This document shows, one piece after another, positions 44,565 to 57,552 of a stretch of DNA of 64,000 bases. This stretch comes from Hofstenia miamia. Lineage: Eukaryota; Xenacoelomorpha; Acoela. The position numbers and the translations under genes are program-made. Below the pieces are notes generated by a model. It made no database searches. It was given only the letters and a program-made list of their open reading frames with translations, and had not been told where the DNA came from. The number at the start of each line of letters is the position of its first letter. Position 1 is the first letter of the stretch. Location: NCBI GenBank assembly GCA_004352715.1, contig SCFE01000024.1, positions 1,354,989-1,418,988 on the forward strand, given 5' to 3'.

Positions 44565-45908
44565 TTACCTGATTTGATCATTAGGTGATTTGCCCGTTCT
44601 TTTGTCTTTGGCTCTGCGATTTTGAAACCAAATTTTGATTTGAGTTTCCGATAGTTGTAAGCTTGTCGCCAATGCTTGACGCTGCTGTCTAAACTTGAAA
44701 TGATTCCAAACAAATGTATTGATAATAATATCCAAGCAATTTTAGAAAATGTTTTATTTTCATACTTCATACATTTGAAGTTTTTCAAAAACTTTAATTT
44801 TAGTATATTCTCAGTAAATATTTATTTAATATGAATGTCTTAAGATTCCGCATAATGTTTTCTAAATATTGAAATTTGTAATTTATGTTTTCACATAACA
44901 TCAATGGAGTGATCTTGTCTTAAAAATAATATGCAAGTGCAAATATCAAGTTACTTACTTAGACAAATATTCTCGGCGTTGGTATTCACTCTCGAGTATA
45001 TTTGCCTGTTTTGTTGTGAAAGTTGTACGTTGTCTTCGTTCACCCTCCTTGCGTCTTTTACGCAGCAATCTGTTGTCATCTAAAATATTTTTTGTTAATT
45101 TTAGGACCATATTCATGATTAATATCATCTATTAAATATTTTTCTCGTTATTCATAGTCATTATTCCTAGGCTTATAAGCAAGTAAGAAAAAGCCAAGAA
45201 AATTTATTTTCATTTGCACAAATTTAATGTTGGGTTCAATAGACAAAAGCATTGTTAGGTTATTATTATCTGCATATTTATTAAGGTATGTAACAGTATT
45301 TCTGAGAAATATATTTTGCTTTGGCGAACGCAGAAAGTTTCTGGAAAATCAATGTAATTGGTTGCTGTATTTTCTATGATTGGAAATTCAAAATCCCATA
45401 TATATTCGAAAAGAGCTTACCATTTTTCCTTGTTAGCATTGAGAAATACATTTTGATAGATTTCAATCAATAATGTGTTGTATTATGTCCTATCTGCAAT
45501 AATGTGGTGGGCGTTTTTAAATATTGTTGCTAATGATCACTTTTTGATGTATACATATTTTGAAAATTAGTTTATTTTCTTTCACTTTTGCGGGTATTCT
45601 TAATGAATAACTGCGGTACTGTACAATAATGAAATGATAGCGGAATCTGTTTACTAATAATTATTTACTATAAATGAATTTGGCTTACACATCAAGGATG
45701 ATGTTATTAGATTTGGAATTGGATTAATAGAGGGAAGTGCGTTTTGCCGCTTTAAGTAGAGTGTGAACGGGTGGGTGGAGAAGGAATACAACATGTTTGC
45801 ATTGTTCATCTGATTGGCGAGTAACTCGATGTACTTGTTGTAGTCGTCTTGACACATTTGACTGAAGATGCAGTTGAAGCAACCACCGCGACAATCTTCG
45901 AGCTGCAT
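44565..45908 (-). CDS. ro: Rough (Ro)-like homeobox transcription factor, three exons
   Basis: Exons on the minus strand are 45908-45689, 45079-44959 and 44688-44565, giving 154 residues. Phases fit: exon 1 ends in phase 1 before GTAAGC, exon 2 starts after ATTTTAG and ends in phase 2 before GTAAGT, and exon 3 starts after GTTTAG. The homeodomain is residues 87-146. It begins [20 protein letters not shown] and ends [20 protein letters not shown]16, W48, F49, N51 and R53 are present and position 20 is Tyr. The RRQRTTF start and the unusual RRAKDKR end (Ala54, Asp56) are hallmarks of Drosophila Rough. An intron interrupts codon 28 of the homeodomain. The N-terminus ([17 protein letters not shown]) is cysteine-rich and unfamiliar. 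If GTAAAC after ATCAG at the stop is used as a donor, the C-terminus could be longer. Rough represses or patterns neural and eye fates in flies; the role here is unknown. Confidence 0.82.
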
Positions 45909-48900
45909 TTTATAAATCACGCATTTGGCGGGTCGTATATTTTTCACACAATGTCAATTCATTTAATTTGCAGCTGTAATTCACCAATCATTGGATGCGC
46001 TCTTCGATCAAAGACAAAGCCGAGTGGCTGATTTAGGAGAACGTTGGATTACTGTCGTATCAATTAGGCGGACCACTTTCTTCCTTCGCGATTGGTTTAT
46101 AGCTTTGATTGCTTAATAATTGTATTCCTTTAGTAGATGCGCTGGTTTTAATTTGGTATAAATATTTCTTTTGTACCAACACGGAAACTTGTTAATAAAT
46201 TATTATTCGTGTAATATAGCATATTTGCATAATTAATCATCTCTTTTCTACTGTAAAAGAAAGAATAGCGGTAGACTTCATGAAAAACAATTGTTCTAAC
46301 CGTTATTTTTGCAGCAAGACTTTTGTCTAGAAAGCATAGTTATTGACTTCCTGAAATGATTCCCATATAAAACCATTTATTGTTCTCAAGTGTAGTTATC
46401 TGACTATAAGATCAAAAGCGCTTCCTAATCAAGGCAATGACTGCCTTTTCAAACATTTTATTGGGCTAATTTATATCTTAGCAGCACAAAAGTGAGAATG
46501 ATTCGTATTTAATTATTTTTATGCACATATAGTATTTTGTGTTGGTACTTCCAAATAGGAGTGTGGATGAAGAGGATTTGAAAATTGCAAATATGCCACC
46601 TGATTTACATTAGATTACTTGCGTATATTTATATCAGTTGCCTAGTAAATGCAACTCGCGAGTGTAGCAATTGGGTTTTCATCAAAAAGTAGATAATTTA
46701 ATAAAATGTTCAAAAACATCATACTTTATTAATTATTTGAAGGTAACATTTCAAACTGTCAAATTACATAGCGGATCAATTCAATGAATTGCAATTAATC
46801 GCTGGTTTTTATAGTTTGATGACCCGAAAATTATTTGTGAAGTCTACTCGAAATTTAGTTAAAAAATATTTGGCATCGAGTTGAGTCGAGCACTCGCAGT
46901 GCCCAACAATAAGCATTTAAATCTTCATTGGTATACGACTAATATGTTTTAGGTAGAAAGGTATTTTTTATGAAAATATGGATGTTCAGTATGCTGATAA
47001 TACCCAATTTAATAATTAATGCATGTACCTTCTAATGATCTAATTTGGTATTAAATTTGATTCTTGGGGGTTAGTAAATCTTTCTAAATTTTATAATAAG
47101 AAATTGTTCCTATTCTGGCCTAGTCTAAAAATATTTATCCACTACCATCATTGCTGCTTGCACATGATTGCAATTGATACGAAATATGGTCAGATGGGAG
47201 AATTCTTTTCATATGGTGTTGCATATCAGAGCTGCTTTATAGAAGCAATTTTAAAATTTTACGTGATAGGTTATTACAAGCAACTGTTTTTTATCTTTAT
47301 CATTAATAACCCGTTTTTATTTGATTTTATTTTATTAAAATTAAAATACTACTGAAAGTGTTAAGTTTCTCGTAAATTCAACTACTTTACATTGTTAAAT
47401 CCAATTTCAATTTTCGTTGTTTTGTCACTAAAATATAAGTCTCTATATTCTATGATTAATGTCATTACATTATTAGTTTTTATGTGAATGTTGGACTATT
47501 AGAATACATCTGGTTCATATTTTTCACAATTTAACATTTTTCGAAATTTCTCAAAAATGGATTGTTTAATTTTTAAGTTTATCATGTTTTAAAAATCGTA
47601 TTCTTACGATTCCCTTAGGCGGCATTTGGCTTGCTTCTATTTTGAGACATTATTGGAATATATTTGAAAATATGAATACGAATTTTTACTTTTCACTTAA
47701 AACAAATTTTATAGAACAATTCTATAAAATTTTATCTTCTACCTTTTCTTGTAATACTTAATACATTTGTTTTTCAGTTATTGTTTCTTACTGAATTTTT
47801 CTGTTTTTTGCTCAACATCGTGCTGAATATTTATATTTGAAAATTTTGATTTTTTTTGAAATATCACTCCATAGATTTTACCATCATGAATTTTTATTAT
47901 TTTATTACCATCCATATCTGCCATTTTTGATCTAGGTCAATAAATGACTCAAATATTTTTTTGCAAGATAGATCTTATTTCTTGGATATTACCGATTTTT
48001 CTTTTCTCATTTCAGTTCTTATTCACATTTTTTGTTACTTACATTTGAATCACTGCCAAGCCTTTTTTATTCTCCTGTATTGTTTCCTCGAGACAACTGT
48101 TTCTGTTTTCTTAAAGTAAAATCTTATCTAACTTTGTATTTCAAATATATGGATCGTTTTCTTAGGATACCAGTACTAATTGATTTGGATTTTGGTAATC
48201 GATTCATAGCTCTACATTATCACCAGAAAATTTCTGAGTGTAATTTACCTACCACTATAAGGCACACTGACAATTAAGTAAATTTATAAAACAAAATCAT
48301 AGGACTTTATGATTTCATGAAATTTCTTCCAAGTTTTTGGCAATTTTTTTCGAATTTCTTGATAAGTTAGAGTGAGGCGCATGTTAAGGTTTTTAAAGCA
48401 GGTTGGATCTTAAAAAATTCTCTGTTGAAAGGATGTAGGAATACAGGAGGTAATTATATCGTACAATTCAATCTCTTTTCCTTGAAGTCGATTAAGAACA
48501 TTGCTCATGATTGTATCTAGAACCTGGGTAAAAATTGGAGCAAGTTACTTAAGTTATTCATAATGCCCTCTATTAATGCTATGTTTAAGTTATTAAGGGT
48601 TTTCTTGTCTACTTTGAATGATATTTAAGAAATCCATTGGAGAGCTGAACATTAGATAAATTGGTGCCATTGAGCCACATCGATACAACAGCATCTTACA
48701 GCAAAGATCACGTTTTTCGTGTATGTCTTTGCATTGAATGTCATTGTAATTGTGTGGGGATAAGTATTAATTTTTGTTGTTATTACTGCAAATTGTATGG
48801 GGATGAGATGAAGACTACACCCCCACAACCCGAATGTAATAATGTCTTATTTTATTTCAATATTTGCCAGTTTAGTTCAATACGACCTTCACACTCAAAT

Positions 48901-51206
48901 ACCTCAATGAAAATAGTATTAAAACTTCATTTAGCATAGATAAAATTAAAAAAAACTCGAAAGGGGGCATTTGTCCCCAAAGGATCCCTAGAGGGTTTTA
49001 GGCACCCTTGCTTATCTCCAATATTTTCTAATATTATTTATTTCCATGATTAATGTTAATCGATTTGTATTATCATTTCGGCCTTATAAGAAACATATTT
49101 ACATCCAATGCTATTTCTGCTACGACATGTAAATCTTTGCAGTTTTTTGCGTTTCTAAATTCCAATTGATTACGAAAGTTTTAATATATTATTATTTTTC
49201 ATTAAAGAAATAGTTCTGTAAATATTTTTGTGGTATGGTTAATGTTGAATTGGAATTGAAATTATAACAATCAGATGTACATTTCTTAATGCCTGCCTAA
49301 CTTTCTTGATTAAAATCTTGCATTTCTAGTTTTTTTCACTCACTTTTAGGTTTACAATGACTGCTAATTTATTTTTCAAAATCAGGTCAATTAATTTATA
49401 ATGACTTTGATATTTTCATTAAATATTTAGAAATTATTTTTTCGATGTTAACCAAGGCGATACCGTACCGCCTTGATTTTAACTCAAAATATTTACAAAG
49501 ATTTTAACATAATCGTTTTTCTATTTATGGATTGTTTAAAAAAGGAAAGGCTTTAAGAATTATTCATAGAAAGGTGATTTTTCGACATATTATCATATCA
49601 AAATGTGTTTGTGATCTCTGCATCTTTAATAGCCTCCTCGGTTTTCGCGGCAACTCAGTATTTTCACATTAGATTGTATGCTAGCGTTTTTGAATTATTT
49701 TTTTTTAAAATGGGCATGATATATTTTATAATACAATTTCAAAGAAGAGATTTGTGAACATTTCGCAATATAATTTAGACAAGTTTATTTATATTAACCC
49801 TTCACGCAACTTTTATTATTTTTTAAATTTATTATTTTCGGTTAATATAACATTCTAGATTATTATAGAAAATAGATTTTAAAGAAATATACATAACTAG
49901 ATTTTGAATTTTACGGCGGGCTTGTTCCATCTGAGAATGAAAACTAAAATACTTGTTTACATATATTTGACCTAGGCTTTTTGGCCTCCACGTCAGGGGG
50001 GGTGAGGATCCCTCCTTTATAATATTCTTCGTATCATCAGCATAAATCTGGAATGTTTATAAATTTGATGCCATAATTATTTTTGATGATGTCATAAAAA
50101 CTAAAAAATTTGGAGGTTTTTGAAATGGATTAAATGTTGTTCTTAAACCGTTAGAAATGATGGAATTCATTCTTATCACATGAAATATAATTATCTTGTT
50201 TATTTTACATACTTTTTTCATACCAACAATAATAATAAGTTTTTTATGATCCTCATAAACGTTAGGAAAAGTCACCAATTCTCATTAAGAAAACTTCACA
50301 ACTTTTTAGTAATATTTAAAATGGCCGAATAGGATTAAGCCGTATGAATGCTTAACTATAAAACTAAAGTGAGTACAATTCAACAAAGTGCCTTTCTTAG
50401 TTTTAAGTAAATAGAATGCTTTTCAGCAAATTAAGTCATGTTCTAAAATGTGTACCAGACTTGAAGTGTACGTATGGTGATTTCTAGTATTACCATATTG
50501 CGACTGCAAATGGGGTGAAAACTAACGAATACACCCATCTGAATATTCAAGGTTGGAAGAATTGTTGTGCTTTTTGCAGTTTTCTTTATTAATGGTTTAC
50601 TAAGATAGTAACTTTAGGAATTTTGTTTTTGCTATTCAAGAATTATTCTGTTTTCCAAAAAGTTGTTAATGCCTCTTATCAGATTAAATGATTCATTCAT
50701 TGTTCAATATGTTTGTTAACTATCACGAATGTCGAATATTGATGAAACTATGCATATCCATTTTCAAAGTCTTCATTTGTTTATCTCTACTAAGTGTTGG
50801 TAATAACTTGAATTTTTTGCCGATCTAGATTATTAAAACCAGTGTAAGGCACAAATACAATAAAAGCACAAATACAGTAAAATTAATATGATTCCAATAC
50901 TACTGTTTAAGTGATATGTTTACAGATCTTGAATATGTTAAAAGTGAACGGTAAAAAGGGATTTTGCAGAACAAACCATATAAAAAGACTTAACTATGAA
51001 GCAGCACAATTGCTACAATGACCTTTAAGCTCATAATTTTGTAAATTTTTATCATTGTCTTAAGACTTTTTATAGACACAATATACCATATATTTATTTA
51101 TAAGGAATGTACATATATAGTAGTGTTTGTTCACACACATATGATGAATATTTGCTTAAAGTACTATTAATTTTTTATGCGATTGCGCACAAATCTCTTG
51201 TTTCCC
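45909..51206. other. Intergenic DNA between the two homeobox genes
   Basis: About 5.5 kb without recognisable exons. It must hold the rough-like promoter (CCAAT-type and TATAAA-like strings near 45912-46090) and possibly regulatory elements. It is mostly AT-rich. Short hairpins occur near 48965 (gggggcatttgtcccc). Confidence 0.4.
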
Positions 51207-51212
51207 TTTATT
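51207..51212 (-). terminator. Candidate polyadenylation signal of Mnx
   Basis: AATAAA on the minus strand about 175 bases after the Mnx stop codon. Confidence 0.45.
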
Positions 51213-51386
51213 AGATTAAATTCTGTTAAACATAAATTTGTGTTGAACGTTTTCTCCAGTTTTAGCACAATTATACATTGAAACATTTAACTTTTGTATT
51301 GTATTGTTACAATAAAAAAATATTTAAAATATATTTACAAATTGTTTCAATAGCAATTGGAAGACCTGTTTTGTTGTAAATAATGT

Positions 51387-54300
51387 TTAAATTGGAAGTT
51401 GGGGTCTACATGTGATTGGTGGTGTACTTTGCTTTGTGCATGCGATACTGCCTTTTCGTGCTCTCTTCCATTTCATTCTTCTATTCTGAAACCAAATCTT
51501 GACCTAAATTACAAAATGGTTTTCATATTTTTTTGTATATATATATATATATATATAATGTATGGTAAATTATTGATTTTAAAATATAAAAATGCATTTG
51601 TATTGAATATGAATGAAACATTTTCAAATATCAAGGAAAGCAAAATGTTTCAATAAGTATAGAGATGTTTAATGTCATTAATTGTTGCTTTCATTAAATA
51701 ATTTTTTACATCATATACTAGCCTATGGAAAAGATGTTTTGGTTTTGATGCCCTTAATATCAGCATGTCTTGGTTAAAGTAAGCTAGATTTTATTTAAGC
51801 AATACATTTTATTTAAAAGTAATTAAATAATATTGTTTTTCTATACTTCGTTGCTTATTAATTTATTCACAGAATAATTGCCTCGACGCAAATTAGTTAA
51901 TTGATTCCCATTCTTTGACCTCAAATATCTCACATACAAGAAAATGAGCTTCATTTAATTTGAATCGTATTCACTGGTTTTGATTGAATCCTGATTGAAG
52001 TATTTCTCGTATGGTCCGAGCCCGATTCTTTTTTATCCAAATTTAGGTTTTTTCGAAATCACCGAAATGTAAATCATAACGTTAAATTTCTGATTTTTGC
52101 ATTTACAAGTCTTTCACAAAATTAATGTCATTTTATACAACTCAATCCAGGTTAGTAATGTAAGTAGAGGGCACTAAGTATGTTAAGCTATTGAAAAAAT
52201 TAAAGTAAAACCACACCTTTAGTTTGTCTCATTTGAAAGACTGACTTCGATCTTCAGTATAATTAATATCGAAGTCAAGGTTTCATTTGTTTAAATATAT
52301 ATATATATATATATATATATTCAGAAAATTCTAATTATATTTCATACTCAAAAGTCAATAAATATATTCTAAATGTAGAAAAAATGATTTCATTAATAAA
52401 TTTCAAAAGTAGAAATTCAATTACTTTTATTACTTAAATTGATTTTTTTTACAATATTTATCACATTAATTATAGTTTTATAAATATGTTGTTTGCTCTA
52501 CAAATTAGCTAAATTTTAAATTTTAAAAAGTCCTTGTACCTAACTTTGTTTTTTTAAGTGTTTATGTTTACTATTTGAAGGTTTTCATTTAAGTTATTCA
52601 TGATATTTACCTGAGTTTCGGTGAGCATGAGTTTTGTCGCCACCTCGAATCGTTTTGGTCGTGACAGATATTTGTTTCTTTTGAACTGGTTTTCCAACTC
52701 TAACAACTGTTGACTAGTAAACGCGGTTCGGGGTCGACGGGATTTATTTAGTGAATTTTGCACTGCACTTGTATCTAAATGAAGTAATCGTTAGGGTTTT
52801 AACAATACATTTACAAATTAATAACATCGATTTGCTAATTTTTATATTAAATTTAGAATATAAATTTTATTAAAAATCCGTGAAAATCTACCTCTTTTGA
52901 CGTTCATTTTAACACATTTAAATTCGTATATTACATATTTAAATTTATTTAAATTTATTTTAAATAGGTAGCAGTAATATTGCAAACTTGGTTTTACTGT
53001 TTCAGTTTCCACTTACTCATATACGCTCCTTTGATTAAATTTTTTATAACAATTAATTACTTTTTTTCAGTAGGACAAAGGTCAATTACATTTGGTTTTA
53101 AATAATTAGCTTGTTTTGTGCATGACTGCAAAAGTTTAATACCATATGCTAAATTTATTTATTTTTAAAAGAATTTTTTCGATGGATCCATCTTTTTAAC
53201 GGCCCACTCTTTACAGACTCTGCAGCCCACCACGCTCGCTCTGGCTCCACTTTAGTTATATGATTAAATGATTCATTCCTATTTCATTTTTTTGCCTTAA
53301 ATCTACCTGAACTATCTACCTAGAGAAATTTAAAATAAATTGGTTATGATGGAAACATGTATAAATTGGCATTTTTAAGAGATAAAAAAATCTTAATCAA
53401 CATTATTGAATACAGACATTGATTAGAGAAAAGTAAACCTTCCAATACCACAAGTTTTATGCTTAAAATCTACACAATTTAGACATTTTCACAAATCTAA
53501 AACTAGTATAGGTTGTTTCTAACATCGATTTATGACTATTAAAAACCTTTTGTATTATAGTTATTGTCTGTATTGTGTAATTCTGGAGCTAATCATATCC
53601 TATCGTTTGATGCAGCGTTTGGTTCATAATAATGCAAAGCCATTGATAATTATAGTTGTTATTAATTGATGATTTTTCGTGCACTGAGAATATTAATTCT
53701 TTCATTTTAGCACGAGTAATTATTGTCAAAAGAGGCCTAATTTATAATTTACCAGGTCCATTTCACACTTTGATATCTTTCTATTTTTTCTTTGATATAT
53801 ATCAATAATGCTTTATAAATAATTAATTGCCGTTCATACATGTTAGACGTTTCATTGCATAATTCATACACAATTCTGCGTATTTAATGAGATTTAATTT
53901 CTAATTAAAAATTCATTTTTTACAATTGAATTATTGTTTAATTCTATCATTGATGAGAATTCCTTAATTCTTTTAGCTATTGTCTAATATTTTATTGCAC
54001 ATTGCAATTTACTTAAGTTCGTATTTTAATAATTACATTTTCTAAATAAAATCTTTTTTAAATTAAGATACCTTAGTAATACCAATATCCAAATACATCC
54101 AGGGACCAGAAAATTTAAAAAATTTCACTTTTTTTAAATTTGATTTCAGATTGTGATTACCAATCTGAAATTTTATAAGTGATTTTTTAGATTGTAGTGT
54201 CACTTGTTTTAAATTCCCTTGTTCTATTCTGATTAAAAACTGAAAAAACATTGCTAAATTTTTCAAATGAATTGCTCCATAATATCTATTTTTAGTAACC

Positions 54301-55093
54301 TATGGATTCTTCTGAAAGGAAGCTAGTAGATCACATTATGATTTTTACACGATATTATATGACTCTAATTTGTTGAATTCTTGATTTATCTCCTTGAGAT
54401 TTCCGATTGTACGGCTTTGCAAAGTTAACATGTCAAATATTGAAATATGTGTTTTGCCGATTAGCAGGCATACGATTAATAACAACGATTTTTCAGTTTA
54501 AAAGTAATTTTGATTGATTTAAAACTTTCATAATTGCCAATCTTTTAATTAACATATTGTTTAAACCTGCCAATTCTTTAATCCACAAGCTTACAATTTA
54601 AGTGTAAAAATTACCATAATGCTAAGTATGAAATATACGTATTAATGTGGACGTTTTGTCAAAACTGATTATTTGTACAGTATCAAGTCACATACTCCAA
54701 TATTTGTAAGCAATCTATACGATATTTTTGTGAAAACTAATGACATGTAAACTGCTGTTTTTTTTAAATTAAAATGTGATGTAGGGCTGGGAAAGCGTGA
54801 AACATAAAATTTATCTTACTTTGCATGTCGAGCATTCGATTGTACTCATGTCTTGGAATAAGTGCACCGAACGGAACTTGATGATTGACTATGGGGAAGT
54901 GAGCCAATGCCTGCAAAGGATTATGCTGTTTGACAAAAGGGTTTCTTATCAGCTGAGGAAAGATAAGATGCTGTGCTGGAATGATGTTCTTCTGCAAAAG
55001 GTCGCAGATGTTCTGCTTGGCTGCGGGTTGCTCGCAATTGAGGATGGAGTCAATGGAAAAGGTAGGCTCCTGTTTGAGGTCTGCCGGATTCAT
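51387..55093 (-). CDS. Mnx: Mnx/HB9 (extra-extra) homeobox transcription factor, three exons
   Basis: Exons on the minus strand are 55093-54820, 52774-52611 and 51503-51387, giving 184 residues. Phases agree: exon 1 ends in phase 1 at A|GTAAGA, exon 2 starts after CATTTAG, the second junction is phase 0 at CAG|GTAAAT, and exon 3 follows ATTTAG. The start ATG at 55093 is in good context (AGAATGA). The homeodomain is residues 103-162. It includes [39 protein letters not shown] and [14 protein letters not shown], which identify Mnx/HB9. The intron falls between homeodomain positions 44 and 45. N-terminal FSIDSILN (residues 12-19) is an eh1-type Groucho-binding motif, preceded by LKQEP, a SUMO consensus. 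The protein is much shorter than most Mnx proteins. Mnx specifies motor neurons and endodermal fates in other animals. The rough-like gene lies downstream in the same orientation. Confidence 0.93.
52296..52320. repeat. (TA)n microsatellite within Mnx intron 2
   Basis: About 25 bp of TA inside the 1.1-kb second intron. A similar run lies just outside the last exon's acceptor side at 51538-51557. Confidence 0.85.
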
Positions 55094-55124
55094 TCTCACT
55101 GTTGATGTGGCTGCCTGTATGTGA

Positions 55125-55132
55125 CTTTTATA
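55125..55132 (-). promoter_or_regulatory. Strong TATA box upstream of Mnx
   Basis: TATAAAAG on the minus strand is 32 bases before the Mnx ATG, with CAGTGAG just before the ATG where an initiator would sit. This would leave a 5' UTR of only a few bases, unless transcription starts elsewhere or an upstream exon exists. Confidence 0.45.
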
Positions 55133-55930
55133 GACGCGCTTAAAGGTAAATTACGAATAAAGTGATTTAATTAATCAACCTAATGGACTTATTCCATTGG
55201 CCAGTGGGCTCGATTCCTCGGGGAGCTACTTCGATTAAGTGGTATTTACACATTTCTGATATTTACCACCGCCGTTTTATATTATGCCATAGTAATTGAT
55301 CATTACTAATTCAACTGGACTAAACCGCATAACTTCCTCGCTGCATTAACGTCAGCGGGGGTATTAGCATTTCTGCGCCGATATCTCCCTATCAACTAAA
55401 TTATTAATATCCGCGGAACCGTTAATTAGACACGCTGTATCACCAATAACTCAGTGAGCCGCGAGGGTCAGTTTGCGTCAAGTGTTTGCTGGTGGATATT
55501 TAGGCCATTTACTTAATTAAAAACAAGCGCCGATGAAAATGCTACATAATGGAACATTGATTGATGCTGGCCCGATTGCCGATGATTGCTTAGCGTATTT
55601 AGAGGCTTTTTAGATCGCGTCCCAGCGGACCACTCGAGTAGAGTAAATACTTTTGTACTAGCGCATCAGATTGACTTGAGGTTTTAATTTGGCTCTTTAG
55701 TTGACAATAGCTGGATTCGCACCACACTTCTTGAATGACTTTTAATGGATTAATAATAATAACGCGCTAATTTGATTGAATACGAAGAATGTCTCATTTA
55801 AGCCTCGCCGCAACACGATTCCTTTACGCACCTTGCCCATCTAGTAATCTATTTTTAATGCCGAAACCTTTCCATTCACATTCTCGCCATTTCTCGCTTC
55901 AATATTCATTAGTGTTCCTACCTCAATAAA
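55133..55930. promoter_or_regulatory. Candidate Mnx upstream regulatory region
   Basis: For about 800 bases upstream of Mnx the sequence is less AT-rich and more complex than its surroundings. It has many homeodomain-type TAATTA/TTAATTAA/TAATTAG sites (for example 55167, 55422, 55513) and no coding frame. The sequence character suggests cis-regulatory DNA, but this is inference. Confidence 0.4.
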
Positions 55931-56960
55931 TTTCACAATTTTATGCCACTAACTTTCTTTTGTACCAATATTCCTATAATTGCACCCACTTAACACTTTT
56001 TATAAAAAATCGCTTAAAAACTCTGGATTTTGAGCTTAAATGTTATCTAAGAATTGAGTTGTATTTTTAGTAGGTTTGGGATCAAAAGTGGTCATTTATG
56101 ACGTGGCATCGAAACGAAAGCGACGAAGTTAATAACCAACTAATTAAAATCAATTTAAATACAACATTTTAAAGTTTTTAAGGTTTGTCGAGTTTCGCAA
56201 CATCATTGATCAAAAAGTTTTTAAATTTTAGGAGCTGAGTTTCTTTTCTTATAAAATTATTGCTATAAGAGAAATTCACACTGTAAGGCTTAACTTTTTA
56301 TGTAGTGCACTTTCGTAAAAAATGAATGTGAACAATATGGAATTTGAACAGTCATTGGCAAAATATATGCATGATATTGATTGGGATTTTCAGTCACGTC
56401 CGTTCGATGTGTTTTAGACTGATTTTTGTTTTGGGAGAAAAAATTCTCAGTTACTTTTAGACCATAGATAAAAGTTTTCAATTTGAAAACTTCTTTTAGT
56501 TTGTAGTTTTTTGTTATAATTCAGCCCATTTTGGCTCGTACACTTTTATGTTGTTGCACATGTCTATCTGTTGTAACTTTCAAACGGTCACATTATAATT
56601 TGCTTATATATGTATAAAGAAATTAACAAACCAACAATTTTATGGTGAATGCAAATTTCATGCGAAACATGGGAACATCAATAATTTCTGTTTAAGAATT
56701 TATTTGCTATTTTAATTGACTCTTGAAATGTCAGTACACTCTTTCAACATCCCTTTTAATGTTTTGAAAAAAAATGTTCGCAACATATGAGATCAGTATA
56801 TCTACCGCCGTGGTTTAACAAATTCAACTTTTATTAAATAAATGATGTTAGGTAATCATTGTTCCAATTGCAGATTATGCATTCTCGAATTGAAAAACTT
56901 AACACGAGGATTTAAGTTAGTTCAAACCCAAATTCAACCTTTAAGAGCAATAGGAATATA
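55931..56960. other. AT-rich intergenic DNA
   Basis: Nothing recognised between the candidate regulatory region and the mariner element. Confidence 0.35.
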
Positions 56961-57550
56961 CAGGGTGTAACAAAAGTAACCAGACGCTTGCAAAATGAAA
57001 GAAAGAACTGTAGTTACGTAGCTAAACATCAATGGAGGGAAATTTAACTGTGATGGTTCGTCTTTCTGCAACAGCGATGTTATATGTTTAATCGATTTGG
57101 GGTTCAGATTTTTCATTCAAATTTTTGAAATCGTCATTCCTATTGATCGTTACTCAAGGATCGTGATCAGAGACTGACTTGAGTGATAAAGGCTTACTTA
57201 CTAAAGAACAAAGTTTATGGAAGAAACCCACACACTATGGACGATTTAAAGAATGCTATTACCGATGAAATTCGTGCTATAGCATTAGATTTGGTGAACA
57301 AGGTGTGCCGGTCTGTTCGTGACTGGATTTGCAAATGTATTGAACATGATGGTCATCATTTTGAACATTCTCTATTAACACTTTCTTCTTTTATGATTAA
57401 TCTATTTGGACATTATAACCTCAGTAAGTTGTTTTAGATTCGCTACACTGTGTATTTTACTATGAATGATTCGTTTTTTTATTCCTACTCTTATGAATAA
57501 AGTTAGATTTCTCGTAAAATGAAGCGTCTGGTTATTTTTGTTACACCCTG
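56961..57550 (+). mobile_element. Mariner-type non-autonomous element with near-perfect terminal repeats
   Basis: The left end cagggtgtaacaaaagtaac and the right end gttatttttgttacaccctg are inverted repeats over 29 bases with one mismatch. TA flanks both sides (56959-56960 and 57551-57552). At 590 bp it retains only the C-terminal part of a transposase. The ends are well preserved, so the copy may be mobilisable in trans if a relative is active. Confidence 0.85.
57180..57437 (+). pseudogene. Mariner-type transposase C-terminal fragment
   Basis: The frame reads LLKNKVYGRNPHTMDDLKNA, then ICKCIEHDGHHFEHSLL. This is the tail of a mariner-type transposase (LK..VY...P.T.DDLK..I...C....G.HFEH) without the catalytic core. 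The same HFEHLL ending occurs in the relic inside the PP4R3 intron, but the terminal repeats differ after GGGTGT, so these are related, non-identical families. Confidence 0.65.
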
Positions 57551-57552
57551 TA

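Noticed and set aside
55097-55099. Mnx start two codons upstream (GTG)
   Set aside because: GTG is not expected as a nuclear start in an animal; the ATG at 55093 has good context.
54797-55105. Plus-strand open frame of about 100 codons over Mnx exon 1
   Set aside because: It is the antisense shadow of the exon; no independent motif.
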